From positions 4,588,001 to 4,652,000 of the forward strand of contig PUDQ02000003.1 in NCBI GenBank assembly GCA_002964805.2: a DNA stretch of 64,000 nt. The letters run 5' to 3'. The notes below the pieces were generated by a model. The model did not search any database and had not been told where the DNA came from. It worked only from the letters and a program-made list of their open reading frames with translations. Source of the stretch: Trametes villosa (Eukaryota > Basidiomycota > Agaricomycetes > Polyporales > Polyporaceae). Shown one piece after another: positions 1-10,553 of this stretch. Position 1 is the stretch's first letter. Every line of letters starts with the position of its first letter. The position numbers were made by a program, and so were the translations under genes.

Positions 1-155
1 ATTCTCACATTCCTTGAGCTCATTGTATTTCTCTCGCGCGCACGTCGCTTCCATACGATATGTATCCATTAGACCGTTCCTCATGTAGCCTCGTCACAAT
101 ATCCTAATCCCACCACTGGCACTTTACCCAACGAGAAACAAGTCCATCGTACGCC

Positions 156-2351
156 TCACGCGTCCCTCAGCGCAGCGAGCCGCTGCTCGATCCCCGCCCC
201 GTTCAGCGCCTCCTCATCAACCAGCTTCTCCACGCTCGCGCCCCCCGACAGCGGCTCCGGGCCGTACGCCGCGCCGCCCAAGAACGGCGAGCGCACGCCC
301 TCGCCCGCACCCACGCCCACCAGCTGCCGCTCGCTCCACCCGCGCGACAGGATTTCGCTGACCCTGTTCAGCGCGGAGCTCCGCGCGTCGTGCCGCTGTG
401 CGGGCGTGCCACGCCCTGTCGTGGACGGCCCGTCGACGGAGTCCGCGCTCTCGTTGCGCGCGACCGTGGCCGGGCGCGCGGGCAGCGTTTTCTTCGTCGG
501 CGTCTTCTTCAGACGGCCGCGGAAGGGTGACGTGCTCGCGGTGGATGGGAAGGGCAGGGGCGGCGGGGAGCGCTGAGTCTTCAGCTTGTTGTGCGGGGTG
601 CCAATGGCGGAGGTAGCGTCGTCCTTGGGGGGTAGCTCCGGGAGGCGCAGATCGAGCGAAGGGTTGGACCCGAAGTTGGGCGAGACGGCGCCGAAGAAGA
701 GCTGCGAGTCGAGCGGCGGGGAGCGCACCATCGGCGGGCTAGCGGGGAGGATGGAGGAGTCGACCCGGCTGATCGGCGGCACCGCCGGTGCGCCTGTAAC
801 ATCGGCATCCTCTAACGCGGCGAGAGAACTCAGGACACGCGACGAAGGCGAGGGCGACGCATACGGGGTGCTCCGCTTGTCTGCCTGGCTGCGGCGCAGA
901 GGCAGCGCGGTGAACTTGTCATCACCGGCGCGCTGCTTCGTCGGCGACGGCTGCCACGGGAGGGTCCACCCCCACGCGGGCCCGTCCTCCTTCGCCGGGC
1001 TCACGGCACAGCTCGGGGGCGCGGTCATCAGCGCGCCCGACTCGGGGTCCTCGACGACAAGGCGGAAGCCGGGCGGAGAGACCACGCTCTCCGAGCGGTT
1101 GGTAGTGTTCCGCGACATCGCGCCCTCGCTCGACGTCGTGCGCGAGCGCATGTCCGCGACCTGCACGTCGGAGGAGTCGCGCTTGTGCCCGCGCCGCTTG
1201 CCGGTGTGCCGCTTGACGCTCGGGCTGGCGCCGAGGTCTGCGACGACGCCGTCCTCGGCCTCTTCCTCCGTCTCGCCGCGCTCGTACTCTGCCGGGGGGC
1301 GACGGATGGTGCCCAGGCGGAGGCGCTCGAGGATGCCGCGCCGGATGGACTTGTGCCGGAGGGTCTCGTAGGGCGCGAGCTCCTCTTCGTCGCCGAGGGC
1401 GCCGTAGGGATCCGGAGAGGTGAGCCCCGTCGTCCGTGTGGTTCCCCGCCTTCCAACGCCCCGGGCTGTCGCGGGCGTGCCAGCCGCTGATCTCCGATCG
1501 AGGAACGGATCGTCCTCCGCTTCGTCGCCGGCGTCGGCAGACAGAGACGGTTGAGCAACGGGTGGGGGAACTGCGCGGCTTCGCGTGGAGAACGCGCGCG
1601 AGATCCAGCTTCCCTTCCTCTCCACCGTAGGTTCCGTGTCGAGCAGGGGGTGAGCGCTGGACTGCGATGGCCTGGCTAGGTTCTCCTCGCCCGGAGGTCC
1701 GGGAGTGAGAGTCGCCGCCTGCCTGAACCGCGAGGGAGGCGTGTACCGCGGACCAGGTTCCAGGGACTGCTCTCGCCGCCGGGATGGACCGCCGGAGGGC
1801 ACACAGCGATAGAGGAGCCATGTACAGAGAGCTCCGGCAACGGCACCCAGGATGGCAAAGAGAGGCGCGAGATAGGCAACGTTGAAGGGCTTCGAGGGGC
1901 CTGTGCCTGCGGAGTTCCGCGCGCGGGATACGGAGTTCATACTGTTGGCAGGAGGTAGAGCGGTGATGTGGATGAAGGCGTCCGATGTACTCGAGGTTGC
2001 AAAGGAGAAGGAAGCGCCGGACGTGGTAGACGTAGCGACCTCGATTAGTGGGCTACTGGTCAGAAGTGCAGGATCCGACGGGTCGACGGTGGGAGTCGGC
2101 ACAGAAGAGGTGCTGGCGTCGGCGGTCGGCGTGGTGCTTGTCGTTGCTCCCCATGAAGGATAGGGCCACCAGTTGAAGGTAGACGTCGAGGTCGCCACGT
2201 CTTGTCTGGGTCCATGGCTATGCAGGGCAGCAGCTGTGGGTAGAGACGGTGGTCCGGGTATAGCCAAAGAAGGAGCGACAGTCGCAGAGAGAACCAGTGC
2301 CTGTAGCAGAAGCCAGGAAGACGGACGGCTGGCCAGCGCTCTCGGTTTCAT
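156..2351 (-). CDS. Single-pass membrane protein with Ser/Thr-rich ectodomain
   Basis: One uninterrupted exon encodes 731 aa. The frame stays open upstream to 2402, but the first ATG is at 2351 and it is followed directly by a signal peptide (about residues 1-30, hydrophobic core WLLLQALVLSATVA), which fixes the start. Residues 31-150 are rich in Ser, Thr and Pro and probably O-glycosylated. One transmembrane helix follows (about 158-181, NVAYLAPLFAILGAVAGALC) and then a long cytoplasmic tail of about 550 aa, rich in Ser, Arg and Pro, with no recognisable domain. The architecture recalls fungal Wsc/Mid2-type wall-stress sensors, but I see no WSC cysteine pattern, so that role is only analogy. 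The gene is divergent from the dehydrogenase at 3471, with 1.1 kb between them. Confidence 0.8.
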   Translation of the reverse strand: MKPRALASRPSSWLLLQALVLSATVAPSLAIPGPPSLPTAAALHSHGPRQDVATSTSTFNWWPYPSWGATTSTTPTADASTSSVPTPTVDPSDPALLTSSPLIEVATSTTSGASFSFATSSTSDAFIHITALPPANSMNSVSRARNSAGTGPSKPFNVAYLAPLFAILGAVAGALCTWLLYRCVPSGGPSRRREQSLEPGPRYTPPSRFRQAATLTPGPPGEENLARPSQSSAHPLLDTEPTVERKGSWISRAFSTRSRAVPPPVAQPSLSADAGDEAEDDPFLDRRSAAGTPATARGVGRRGTTRTTGLTSPDPYGALGDEEELAPYETLRHKSIRRGILERLRLGTIRRPPAEYERGETEEEAEDGVVADLGASPSVKRHTGKRRGHKRDSSDVQVADMRSRTTSSEGAMSRNTTNRSESVVSPPGFRLVVEDPESGALMTAPPSCAVSPAKEDGPAWGWTLPWQPSPTKQRAGDDKFTALPLRRSQADKRSTPYASPSPSSRVLSSLAALEDADVTGAPAVPPISRVDSSILPASPPMVRSPPLDSQLFFGAVSPNFGSNPSLDLRLPELPPKDDATSAIGTPHNKLKTQRSPPPLPFPSTASTSPFRGRLKKTPTKKTLPARPATVARNESADSVDGPSTTGRGTPAQRHDARSSALNRVSEILSRGWSERQLVGVGAGEGVRSPFLGGAAYGPEPLSGGASVEKLVDEEALNGAGIEQRLAALRDA

Positions 2352-3470
2352 CCTGAAGTAGCGGTATGCAGGAGAGGGGGGGAGTTCCTGGAAGTGAGCC
2401 ACCAGTTTCCGGAGTCAGGTATCTCAGGGAGATGCTGTTGTCAGCCTTGGGCTGACGTCCCTCAAGTCAGTCCAAACTTGAATTCTCGCTGTACAGACCG
2501 GCAAATGCCAGCAACTGTCTTTGAAGCTCATCCTCGCTGTTGATGCCGACCAGTTCAAAGAATTCACTTCAGCTACGGCATCCGGTTTCGCAGATTAAGT
2601 ACAAGTACTGTCAGGGTACGGTGCGACTAGTACGAAAGGGAGGTATGACCTACATCGAATGATGAATTTGGGGCTGGCTTTCGTTGGAACCTGCGATTTC
2701 TAACCACCTCCTGACTAAGATTCCGGAACCATAATACGACTCACAATTACAAGATGGATGTAGCGACCGTTTGCAGTAGTGGGCGTTGGTAACCAAGTTG
2801 GAGAACCGCCAAAATGACTGCTTTCCGGAAATTGCCGACATGTGTCAAGCGCCCAACACTGTGGCGTCAACGCGTGCGGCGTTGATGAAAGTTGACCACG
2901 ACCGAGATCCTCCGTTCACCATAATACAGGTAAGTATGCATCTTTGTCGCTGCGCTCACTTCCCGCACGTTCGCCGCTCATGTGGTCTTCAAAGGACATT
3001 CAATTCAGATGCGTGGCTACGTACGTAGCAAGGTCAGGCAGGATGACTTGCGAGGTCAAGAGGTGCGGACAGTAGCATCACGAGTGCCATCCTTGGGAAC
3101 GGACTGACTCAACGAGAAGATAGAGCCATTTCTATCAGTTTCTATCAGGGTCTGGCGGTCCTCACCTGCTCACTGGAGAGAACGGCGGGCGATTTGTCAG
3201 ACAGTCATTGCATCAGCCGACGGCGCTTGTTTGTTCGTCTTTGTCAGGTCTCACCTCAGTATCTCTCCAGCCTATGGAGCCAGTGACAGCTCTGGAGGTT
3301 GGGCTTAGAAAGTTGATGCATACAATGCTCTCGCCCTGTGAAGTTAAGAGCGGCTATGGCGAGGGACGTGGAGGGTATAAATCGTGCGGTGTTCTAGCAG
3401 AGCAGAACACACCACCCAACCACTCCAGCCTCATTCAGCACTCGCACCACCCACAGCACCCATCATAACA
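2352..3470. other. Divergent intergenic region
   Basis: I see no supported gene in this 1.1 kb between two divergent start codons. The short ORFs here do not resemble a known protein and lack splice-site support. The right-hand end holds the TATA element of the dehydrogenase gene. Confidence 0.6.
3376..3382 (+). promoter_or_regulatory. TATA box of the short-chain dehydrogenase gene
   Basis: The sequence TATAAAT lies 95 bp upstream of the ATG at 3471. It is followed by a C/A-rich leader with repeated CACC and CAGC that is typical of a fungal 5' UTR. Confidence 0.55.
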
Positions 3471-4524
3471 ATGTCTGCATCCCGCGTCTGGCTCAGTAAG
3501 TGCTTGGTATATCTCTCCCATGGATACTTCAGCTTACTTCCTACCCCGCAGTCACTGGTGCATCGTCTGGCTTCGGCCGCGAGACCGTCATCCAAGCTCT
3601 CGAGAGCGGCGACAAAGTCGTCGCCACCCTTCGCAAACCCGCCGCGCTCGACGATCTCATCAAGAAGTACCCCTCAGACCGCCTTCGCGTCGTCAAACTC
3701 GACGTCACCAAGCCCGAGGAGATCGACGGCGCATTCGCACAGGCGAAGGCGGCCTTCGGGCGCGTCGATATTGTATTCAACAACGCCGGCTACTTCGCGG
3801 TGGGCGAGAATGAGGCGTTCCCGGACGACGTCGCGCGGCCGCTGTTCGAGGTGAACTTCTGGGGCGCGGTGCACGTGTCGCAGCGGGCGGTGCGGTTCTT
3901 CCGGGAGGAGAACACGCCGCAGGGCGGGCTGTTGCTGCAGAACAGCGCGATGGTCGGGCTTGCGGGTATGCCTGCCATAGGGTTCTACTCTGCGACGAAG
4001 CACGGTGAGCGGTCTCGCTGGTCTGTGCCGTCTGGGCTGTTACTGATTCGCCTTGTGCAATAGCGCTCGAGGGCTTCAGCGAGTCTCTCGCGAAGGAGGT
4101 CGACCCTGCTTGGAACATCAAGGTCATATCTCCCGCACATAATATACCCGGTCCATGCAGCTGACCCACACTGCAGGTCGCGATAATCGAGCCCGGCGCG
4201 TTCAAGACCTCCGTCTTCAACCTCGACACCAACATGGTTCTCGTCCCCCAACACCCCGCCTACACCAACCCCGCGCTCCCCGTCTACAACCTCCGCGGCG
4301 CATTCCTTAAGGGCGCCGGCAAGGAGGCCGACACGCCCGCAGATATCGCGCCTGCCGACGCGTCGCTCGCCGTCGCGAAGATCATCGAGTTCTCGAAGCT
4401 CTCGAGCCCCCCGCTGCACTTCCCGCTCGGGAAGGACTCGATTGGGCTGGCCCGGGAAAAGATCAGGTCGCTGACGGAGGAGATCGACCGGTACGAGTCG
4501 TGGTCGGACAACCTCGGGAAGTAG
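3471..4524 (+). CDS. Short-chain dehydrogenase/reductase (classical SDR)
   Basis: Four exons (3471-3495, 3552-4004, 4064-4122, 4177-4524) encode 294 aa. The Rossmann glycine motif TGASSGFG is at residues 10-17 and NNAG at 85-88. The catalytic triad is Ser140, Tyr154 and Lys158 in YSATKH. The second intron splits the codon just after that lysine region (K-H-A). The third intron starts with the weak donor GTCATA, but no other boundary keeps the frame through IKVAIIEPG. The family performs NAD(P)-dependent oxidation or reduction of small alcohols and carbonyls in the cytosol; the substrate cannot be read from sequence. There is no signal peptide. A TATA box sits 95 bp upstream. Confidence 0.9.
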
Positions 4525-4913
4525 AGGAGGGATGTTGGTCTGGGTTTCTCGTTGGTATACTGTATACTAAATCATATTATACGATATATCTATAGCCTCT
4601 TGTACAAGTCGCGGCCGGACAACTTGGTCTGAGAACTCGACGTGCCAGAATAGGTTTCCTGTCAGCTTGTTTTGACCATTCCGCCCTTGTAAACTAGATC
4701 TGTTGATGTTACCTGGCGCGGTTGGAGGTTTTAGTGTCGACGAACTACAGGCATCCCGTCGCTAGCATAGGGCGAGGGTGTGAAAGCTACCAGCGTTCGT
4801 CCTTGAATTGGCAAGCGGGGTCTTGCCCTCTTCGACAGATATCCAAGTATATTGGTATATTCTCGTAGAATCAGGATATTGAGAAACACACTGGGGATGT
4901 ACAGCAACACTGT
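4525..4913. other. Convergent intergenic stretch
   Basis: About 390 bp lie between the 3' ends of the dehydrogenase (+) and FGW gene 1 (-). AT-rich sequence right after the SDR stop (4560-4600) probably carries the polyadenylation signals. Nothing else is seen. Confidence 0.5.
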
Positions 4914-5785
4914 CTATATAACTCCGTATATCGGGTGCCCTCGGGCAATGGCACGATACAGGTCGTCCGCATCGAACTGCATCCAGTCCTCATACGACGA
5001 CGTGCTCCTGTACCACCCCGGTTTCCCGGGGAGCACCTTCTCCAACCACTCGTACTGCGCCTTCGAGAGCTTTCTCCAAAAGAAATGATGTCGCGCAGCG
5101 TCCCTGCGCGTTCTCCCGGCCGCCAGGATCTCGAAGATCTCGAGCCCCTCGGGCACATTCTCATCGCCCGGCCAGGCTGGCGCCGAAGCGTCCACGACGC
5201 GCGTCCAGGGCAGGGCCGCGCTGCCGCAGCCCAGCATGTCCATGAGCGTGCCGAGGCCAGCCTCGGGCCCGGGCCGGCGAAGAGATGCAGCGTCGGTGGG
5301 CGCGGTGAGCGCTCGAAACATCGACAGCCACGCCCGGGTGATCGGCCAGCCGAAGAAGTCGGGTTGGTCGACCGCCAGCATGGGCGGAGGCTTGCTGAAT
5401 GGAACGAGGGGGCCGTGGGGATCGCCCTTGAACCCGTGTGTCGGAGAGGGGAACGCTTCCAAGACCTGTCCAACCTATGTAGGATTAGGAAGCGCGTAAG
5501 TTATTTGCTGCGCTGGAAGGGTCCGGTACGGATCACAAGTGGGAGACTCACCCGACGTGATTCTGCGGTCATGTCCAGGTTCTGAATGTGGGCGATCCCC
5601 CAGGGTGGAGCGGCCTCTTCGACAGAGTATCCCGGACTGCCGGGAAGTTGAGGGTTGGGAGTCGGATGGTCCTCCGAGTTGTGGCCCGGAGCGACGGGGG
5701 TGGCAGCGGGCTCGGATGTCTGAACAGACGGCGCGAGGTCGCAGCACGGGGTAGCCGATGCCATTGTGTGGGTGGAATGCGACAT
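4914..5785 (-). CDS. FGW-family protein 1 (unrecognised family)
   Basis: Two exons (5785-5552 and 5474-4914) encode 264 aa. The ATG at 5785 is directly preceded by an in-frame TAA, so the start is firm. Exon 1 encodes a Ser/Pro/Thr-rich, probably disordered N-terminus beginning MSHST. Exon 2 begins V..VLEAF and carries the conserved domain: DFFGWPITRAWL with FGW at 119-121, TRVVDASAPAW in the middle, then AQYEWL at 217-222 and GWYRS near 231-235. There is no signal peptide or membrane helix. The same two-motif layout recurs in seven other copies in this window, and I do not recognise a described family. Its closest relative here is FGW 2, which lies divergently beyond a large inverted repeat. 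Function unknown. Confidence 0.8.
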
Positions 5786-5994
5786 TTATGGGAACAATGC
5801 TGGGATGAGGGACCCGAACGACTCCAGGACTGCGAGGTGTGTGAGAGAGAAGTTAGAAGCTGAGCGTAGAGTCGTTTGCTCATGCTCGGACACGCATACC
5901 TCTGGTCATGGACGAGCGCTATGCAGTCAAACAGATCGCGGTCAACAATAGTACGTATTACTTACCTCTCGAGGACGCGCCCCAAGTGCCGTGC

Positions 5995-6905
5995 CTGCGG
6001 CTTGTTCGCTTCGCGCGACAGCGCGGTCACGTGCTGCCGCGCGACGCGTGTGTGGCGCGATTTGGCGCGCGAGGCTGACCGCGGCTGACGGTTCGAATGT
6101 CCGCCGCCGCTGGGCGTACAGGGTCGCGCTCTTCCGCCCGACAGCTCTTTCCTCCCTACCACCATCAACTGCTTCGCTCTCCCCGCTCTCCGCTGTGTCT
6201 ACCGGCCTGCCTTCGGATCGTGCTCTACTCGCCACCTCAAGGTATGCTACTCCATCCTCACGTTCGTCTACCTATCACTCACCCTCTCATGCATAGATGG
6301 TCGTGATCCAGCTGTGCACCCGGTGAGTCCTATCCTCTCCTTTTTTTCCTCGTCGTGGGGCCTGCGTCCACTTTCTCGCGTACCACGGCTCCATCTATTC
6401 CTGTCTGCACGCCGGACATCAGGGTACTCCGGGGCACCCCAGATGTGGTCTTGTACTAGGATGGCAGGGAGCGATTTACCCGGGCCTCATCACCGTGCTC
6501 GCGAGCGGTGATGGCGGTTCAGGGTGAATAGCATCTGCCTGAGCAGTACGAGACCACTCACACCGGACGCACAATCTGTGACTAGCCCGAGGCACCGCGC
6601 GCCCCTTGCCTGCAGCGAGGGGATCGCTGGCACCTCAGGTATATCGCATGTTGATGCGCTCTGTTCGGTTGTCCCGGAGTCCTTCGATGTTTGCTCGGGT
6701 GTTGGCGGGGATGGTGTAGCCTGGTGCGCTAGCGGGAGGGGAAGAGGGGGTTCTATTCCTGTCTTCCTCTCTCGCTATTTTTTCTCTCGAGGGAGGGCTT
6801 GCTGCGCGCGCGAGCTGCTCGTCCTGGCGCAGACCTTTCCGTGGACCTCGGGATAAGTACCCTTCCCTTCCGGGAAGGGGAAACCAGCATGCGCCGAATC
6901 TCCTT
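5995..6905 (+). repeat. Left arm of a ~0.9 kb inverted repeat
   Basis: This stretch matches the reverse complement of 8705-9660 with few mismatches and small gaps, about 85-90% identical by eye. Landmarks shared by both arms are the GTTCGCTTCGCGCGACAGCG edge, GGGCACCCCAGATGTGGTC, and TTTCCGTGG followed by CGGGATAAGTACCCTTCC near the inner edge. Splice-like signals are kept in both arms (CAAG|GTATGC at 6241 and a GTGAGT further on). A short reading frame ending VLRGTPDVVLY-stop (6424-6459) is kept too. I see no transposase or reverse transcriptase. It may be a mobile element, a non-coding transcript, or the duplicated 5' flank of the FGW genes. Confidence 0.75.
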
Positions 6906-8704
6906 TCCCCACGTTATCCTTCTTACACTCTCAGAGCTTCAGCTTCGTGCTGCGACGTCGTGCTGTGAGAGCCTTTACGTCTGAGAAACCTAGTGCAACC
7001 CGAAGCTGAGTGTCTTTCCTTCTTTACTACCACCTCCAAGCGCTGACCCACGCGCTCCGGCATCACCAGATATTGGGCCACCGGCGGTGGCCTGGCCCGG
7101 TTCCTCCTACACGCCTACGCAAGACTCGCCTTTCTTCTCATCGGACATCGCCTCGCATGCTGCGTCTTCCCTTGCCTCGGCTCTGGCTCCTCGACGCTGG
7201 CTGGACGCGCTGCTATGCTAGTAGCTACTGCTGGGGAAAACTATCGACGGCCTAATTTCTATCTTGCTTCACTGCTCGCTCTCGCTCTCGCATCGACTCG
7301 AACATGGACGTGTCCCCCGCAAGCCTCGCTGTCTCCCACAGAGAGGCCGCAGTCGCGCGCAGTGCCGCTCCCTGCGGACGCGCATTGGGAGTCATGGCCC
7401 TTCAAGTTGAGGTGAGCTGTCCATTCCCCTTCACCCGTGTTGCATCTGACGCTCCCGTACTGCCAGCCCATCCGCGTAGACTCAGGTCACACTGGACTGC
7501 ACTGATTAAGAGGTTGTGAGCACCTTTCTCCGATGAGCAAACCCAATGCCCGCAAACGGCTTCCTGTCTAGATCTAAACGTCCCAGCGACACACGTCTCC
7601 CTTCGCGCCGGACGTCGACTCGCTCGCTACCGTCGCGCTCTCTCGCGGCGTCAGGAAGCTGGCGACCACGGTTCCCTATGTCTGTGCAGCTCTTCTCGTC
7701 CCTGGATAGCGCGCGCGCGGCAGCCGAGCGTGAAGCTGATATCTGGGTCCCCTTTTGCCACTGGTGAAACCTTCATTCACTGGCAGTGTCGCGCGAGAGG
7801 AGGAAATATACGACGGCGCAGAACGAACTTGGGAACACAAGCGAGTGAGCCCTCCATACATGGTAGTATACGTAGAGCACGACGCGACATCAATGTGTCC
7901 ACCCGTGATGTTCGTGAGCCATAGGGCCCGGATGGCTTGAGCGACGTGGTCACAAAACATGGGCTCGGCTGAGGAGTGCCGAGGGATGGTGGGGGGACGT
8001 TTAGAACGAGTACATCGCGAGGTGCGGCGGAGGCGGTAGCTTGGCATGTGGCGGGAGTTCATCGCGAGATTGCCGCGTCGATGGGCCCCCGAGATCGACA
8101 GTGAGGCGCTAGAATCAGGACCCGGATGTAGAATGACGCAAATGACGCAAGGAGGGAGAGGTCGCACGAGAGTCGTGTAGACGCTGAGCGGGACTCGTCG
8201 ACGTGAGCAGCTTGACGCGACCAGAGAGCCCAACCGCGGAGACGAGGGCACAGGAGGGAAACGAAGCAGGTTCTGGCAGAGGCACGTCGACGGCCGGCGA
8301 GAGAAGAGTTGGACAGGAATCCTAGACACGTACGGGAGCCGCACCGTTATGCCGTTCGTTGGGAACGGATCTTGGTTGGCGGCCCCATGTTCAGCGTGAT
8401 GGAAGCTGGATGGTCAGCATAGAAGCAGCGAGTGAATGTCAATACTCACCTCAGACTGTGAGCCCTGCGCCTCAGAACGGGTAGTGACCGCGTTCTGAGG
8501 TGCGCGACGTCGCAGCACTAAACCGATGCCCAGCTGCGGCCTCTTGCCTGGCGATGTCAAACCACGTATGTCAGTGTACGGAACGCAGTAGCGCAAAGAA
8601 TAGATACTCAGCTTCGCGATGCACCGGGCTTCTCAGAATTGAAGGCACTTATGACGCAGCGTGGCAGCACGGTCCTGAAGACCTAAAGCCGTAAGCCAGG
8701 TAAC
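6906..8704. other. Spacer between inverted-repeat arms, no supported gene
   Basis: This 1.8 kb separates the two repeat arms. Several open frames occur (for example 7676-8344 on the minus strand), but their translations are rich in Arg, Ser and Pro, resemble no protein I know, and lack consistent splice signals. I see no transposase motif and no terminal repeats other than the arms themselves. Confidence 0.5.
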
Positions 8705-9660
8705 GGGTAGAAAACGGAGATTAGGCGCATGTTGGTTTCCCCCTCCCTTCCGGGAAGGGTACTTATCCCGAGGACCACGGAAAGGTCTGCGCCAGGACGA
8801 GCCGCTCGCGCGCAGCCCGCCCTCCCTCGAGAGAAAAAAAGCGAGAGAGGAAGACAGGAATAGCACCCCCCTTCCCCTCCCGCTAGCGCACCAGACCACA
8901 CCATTCCCGCTAGCACCCCGGCAAACATCGCAGGACTCCAGAACACCAACCAGAGCGCGTCAAAACGCAACATCCCCGAGATGCCAGAAATCCCCTCGCT
9001 GCAGACAAGGGGGCTCGCGGTACCTCGGGCGAGTCGCAGATTGTGCGTCCAGTGTGAGTGGTCTCGTACTGCTCAGGCGGATGCTATTCACCTTGAACCA
9101 CCACCACCGCTCGCGAGCACGGTGATGAGGCCCGGGTAGATCGCTCCCTGCCATCCTAGTACAAGACCACATCTGGGGTGCCCCGGAGGACCCTGATGCC
9201 GGGCGTGCAGACAGGAATGCATGGAGCCGTGATGCGCGAGAAAGTGGGCGCAGGCCCCACGAAGCAGAAAGCAAAAGAGGGGAGAGGGCGCACCTGGAGC
9301 ACAGACGAAGGAGAGGAAAGTAGGAGACTCACCGCAAACACGAGAATCTGACATGAAGTATGAGCTATACGTAGACGAGCGAGGAGAGAGAGCGTGTGTA
9401 GCATACCTTGAGGTGGCGAGCAGAGAGTGACCGAAGACAGACCGGTAGACACAGCTGAGTGCGGGGAGAGCAAAGCAGGAGATGGCGGTAGTGAGGAAAG
9501 AGCAGTTGCGCGCAAGTGCGGGGTCTTGTACGCCCAGCGGCGGCGGACGTTCGAACCGTCAGCCGCGGTCAGCCTCGCGCGCCAGATCGGCGATCGCGCC
9601 ACAGACGCGTCGCGCAGGAGCACGTGACCGCGCTGTCGCGCGAAGCGAACAAGCCTCGCA
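8705..9660 (-). repeat. Right arm of the ~0.9 kb inverted repeat
   Basis: This is the reverse-complement partner of 5995-6905. The inner edge is near 8705 (CCTTCCGGGAAGGGTACTTA on the plus strand) and the outer edge near 9660. The splice-like donor CAAG|GTATGC (minus strand, about 9406) and the short frame ending VLRGTPDVVLY-stop (9191-9156) are retained. The outer edge lies about 120 bp from the start codon of FGW gene 2, just as the left arm ends about 210 bp from the start of FGW gene 1. Confidence 0.75.
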
Positions 9661-9779
9661 CCACGCCGAAGCCGCGCCGGGGAGCCTGTGCTCCATCAAT
9701 GCCAGCAAACGCTTTCGCATTCGATCCTGCATCGTTACGCGTACTCCTACCGTTCAAGCACATTGCATCAACTTTACAA

Positions 9780-10553
9780 ATGTCCCACTCGACCGATGAA
9801 CTTGCACCCGCCATCGGCCTCGTCACTCCGCAACACAACTCGGAGGACTCTAGTACGCCTCTTCAACATCCTTCACATGAGATGACCGGAGCAGGAGCCT
9901 CTACCCTCTCCGACTCAGCGGGGGAGGCGCACGACCCAGTTGAATTTTCGCGGATCGAGTCTTTGAATCTGGAAGATGAACGGCTCCGGGTCAGTCCACC
10001 TACGAATCGCCAACGCAGCCAGTCACTGACGCGCCCTATGTTACAGATTCAGCAGGTTCTGCAAGAGCACCCATCCGCGATGCATTCCCTCAAGGACGAG
10101 CGCGATCCGGCGGCGGAGATTCTATCTGATCTGCCCTCGGTCGCCTCTCTCAATCTGAACGCCGCCCAGCCGTACTTCTTTGGCTGGCCCATGACGGCAG
10201 CATGGTTGGCGGTGTTCTGGAAGCATATCGCGCCCAAAGATAGAAAGTTCCCTCTGCCCGAGGACGGCTTCCGGACGCTGGCCCGTCTGTCCGGCTACGC
10301 GGACCTGCAGTGGACCCGCGTCGTCCACCCGGAAGCACCTGTGTACGGGGACATCGTCCCGGCGGGGGTCAAGATCTCCTGGTTTGTGGGCACCGCCGAG
10401 GTGCGCACGGTCGACGGAAAGTCCTACTTTATCAAGCGGCCGACGGAGGCGCAGTACGCGTGGCTGCGCAGGGTTCTTCCCGGAGAGCCGGGGTGGTACA
10501 GGAGCACGACGACGCTGAAGGACTGGCTGGAGATCGAGGATGAGCTCTGGTGA
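9780..10553 (+). CDS. FGW-family protein 2
   Basis: Two exons (9780-9989 and 10047-10553) encode 238 aa. The frame is also open upstream, with another ATG at 9699, but MSHST at 9780 matches the firm start of FGW 1. The 57-nt intron (GTCAGT...TTACAG) is a multiple of three without a stop, so a retained-intron form would also be translatable. Exon 2 starts IQQVLQEH, a position shared with the other copies. Conserved features are PYFFGWPMT with FGW at 115-117, TRVVHPEAPVY, AQYAWL at 205-210, and PGEPGWYRS. No signal peptide or membrane segment is seen. It is divergent from FGW 1 across the inverted repeat. Function unknown. Confidence 0.8.
   Translation: MSHSTDELAPAIGLVTPQHNSEDSSTPLQHPSHEMTGAGASTLSDSAGEAHDPVEFSRIESLNLEDERLRVSPPTNRQRSQSLTRPMLQIQQVLQEHPSAMHSLKDERDPAAEILSDLPSVASLNLNAAQPYFFGWPMTAAWLAVFWKHIAPKDRKFPLPEDGFRTLARLSGYADLQWTRVVHPEAPVYGDIVPAGVKISWFVGTAEVRTVDGKSYFIKRPTEAQYAWLRRVLPGEPGWYRSTTTLKDWLEIEDELW

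Noticed and set aside
586..1371. Long plus-strand open frame opposite the membrane-protein gene
   Set aside because: It is a shadow of the GC-rich 156-2351 gene; the translation is Arg/Ser-rich with no protein-like pattern.
7676..8344. 222-aa minus-strand frame in the repeat spacer
   Set aside because: Arg/Ser/Pro-rich, no ATG-linked homology, no splice support; probably chance in GC-rich DNA.
5995..9660. Whole palindrome as a transposon with long terminal inverted repeats
   Set aside because: No transposase frame in the spacer and no visible target-site duplication; kept as an alternative, not as a call.
9516..9779. N-terminal extension of FGW 2 in the continuous frame
   Set aside because: It runs back into the inverted-repeat arm. 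The homologous start MSHST at 9780 matches FGW 1, where a TAA stands directly upstream.
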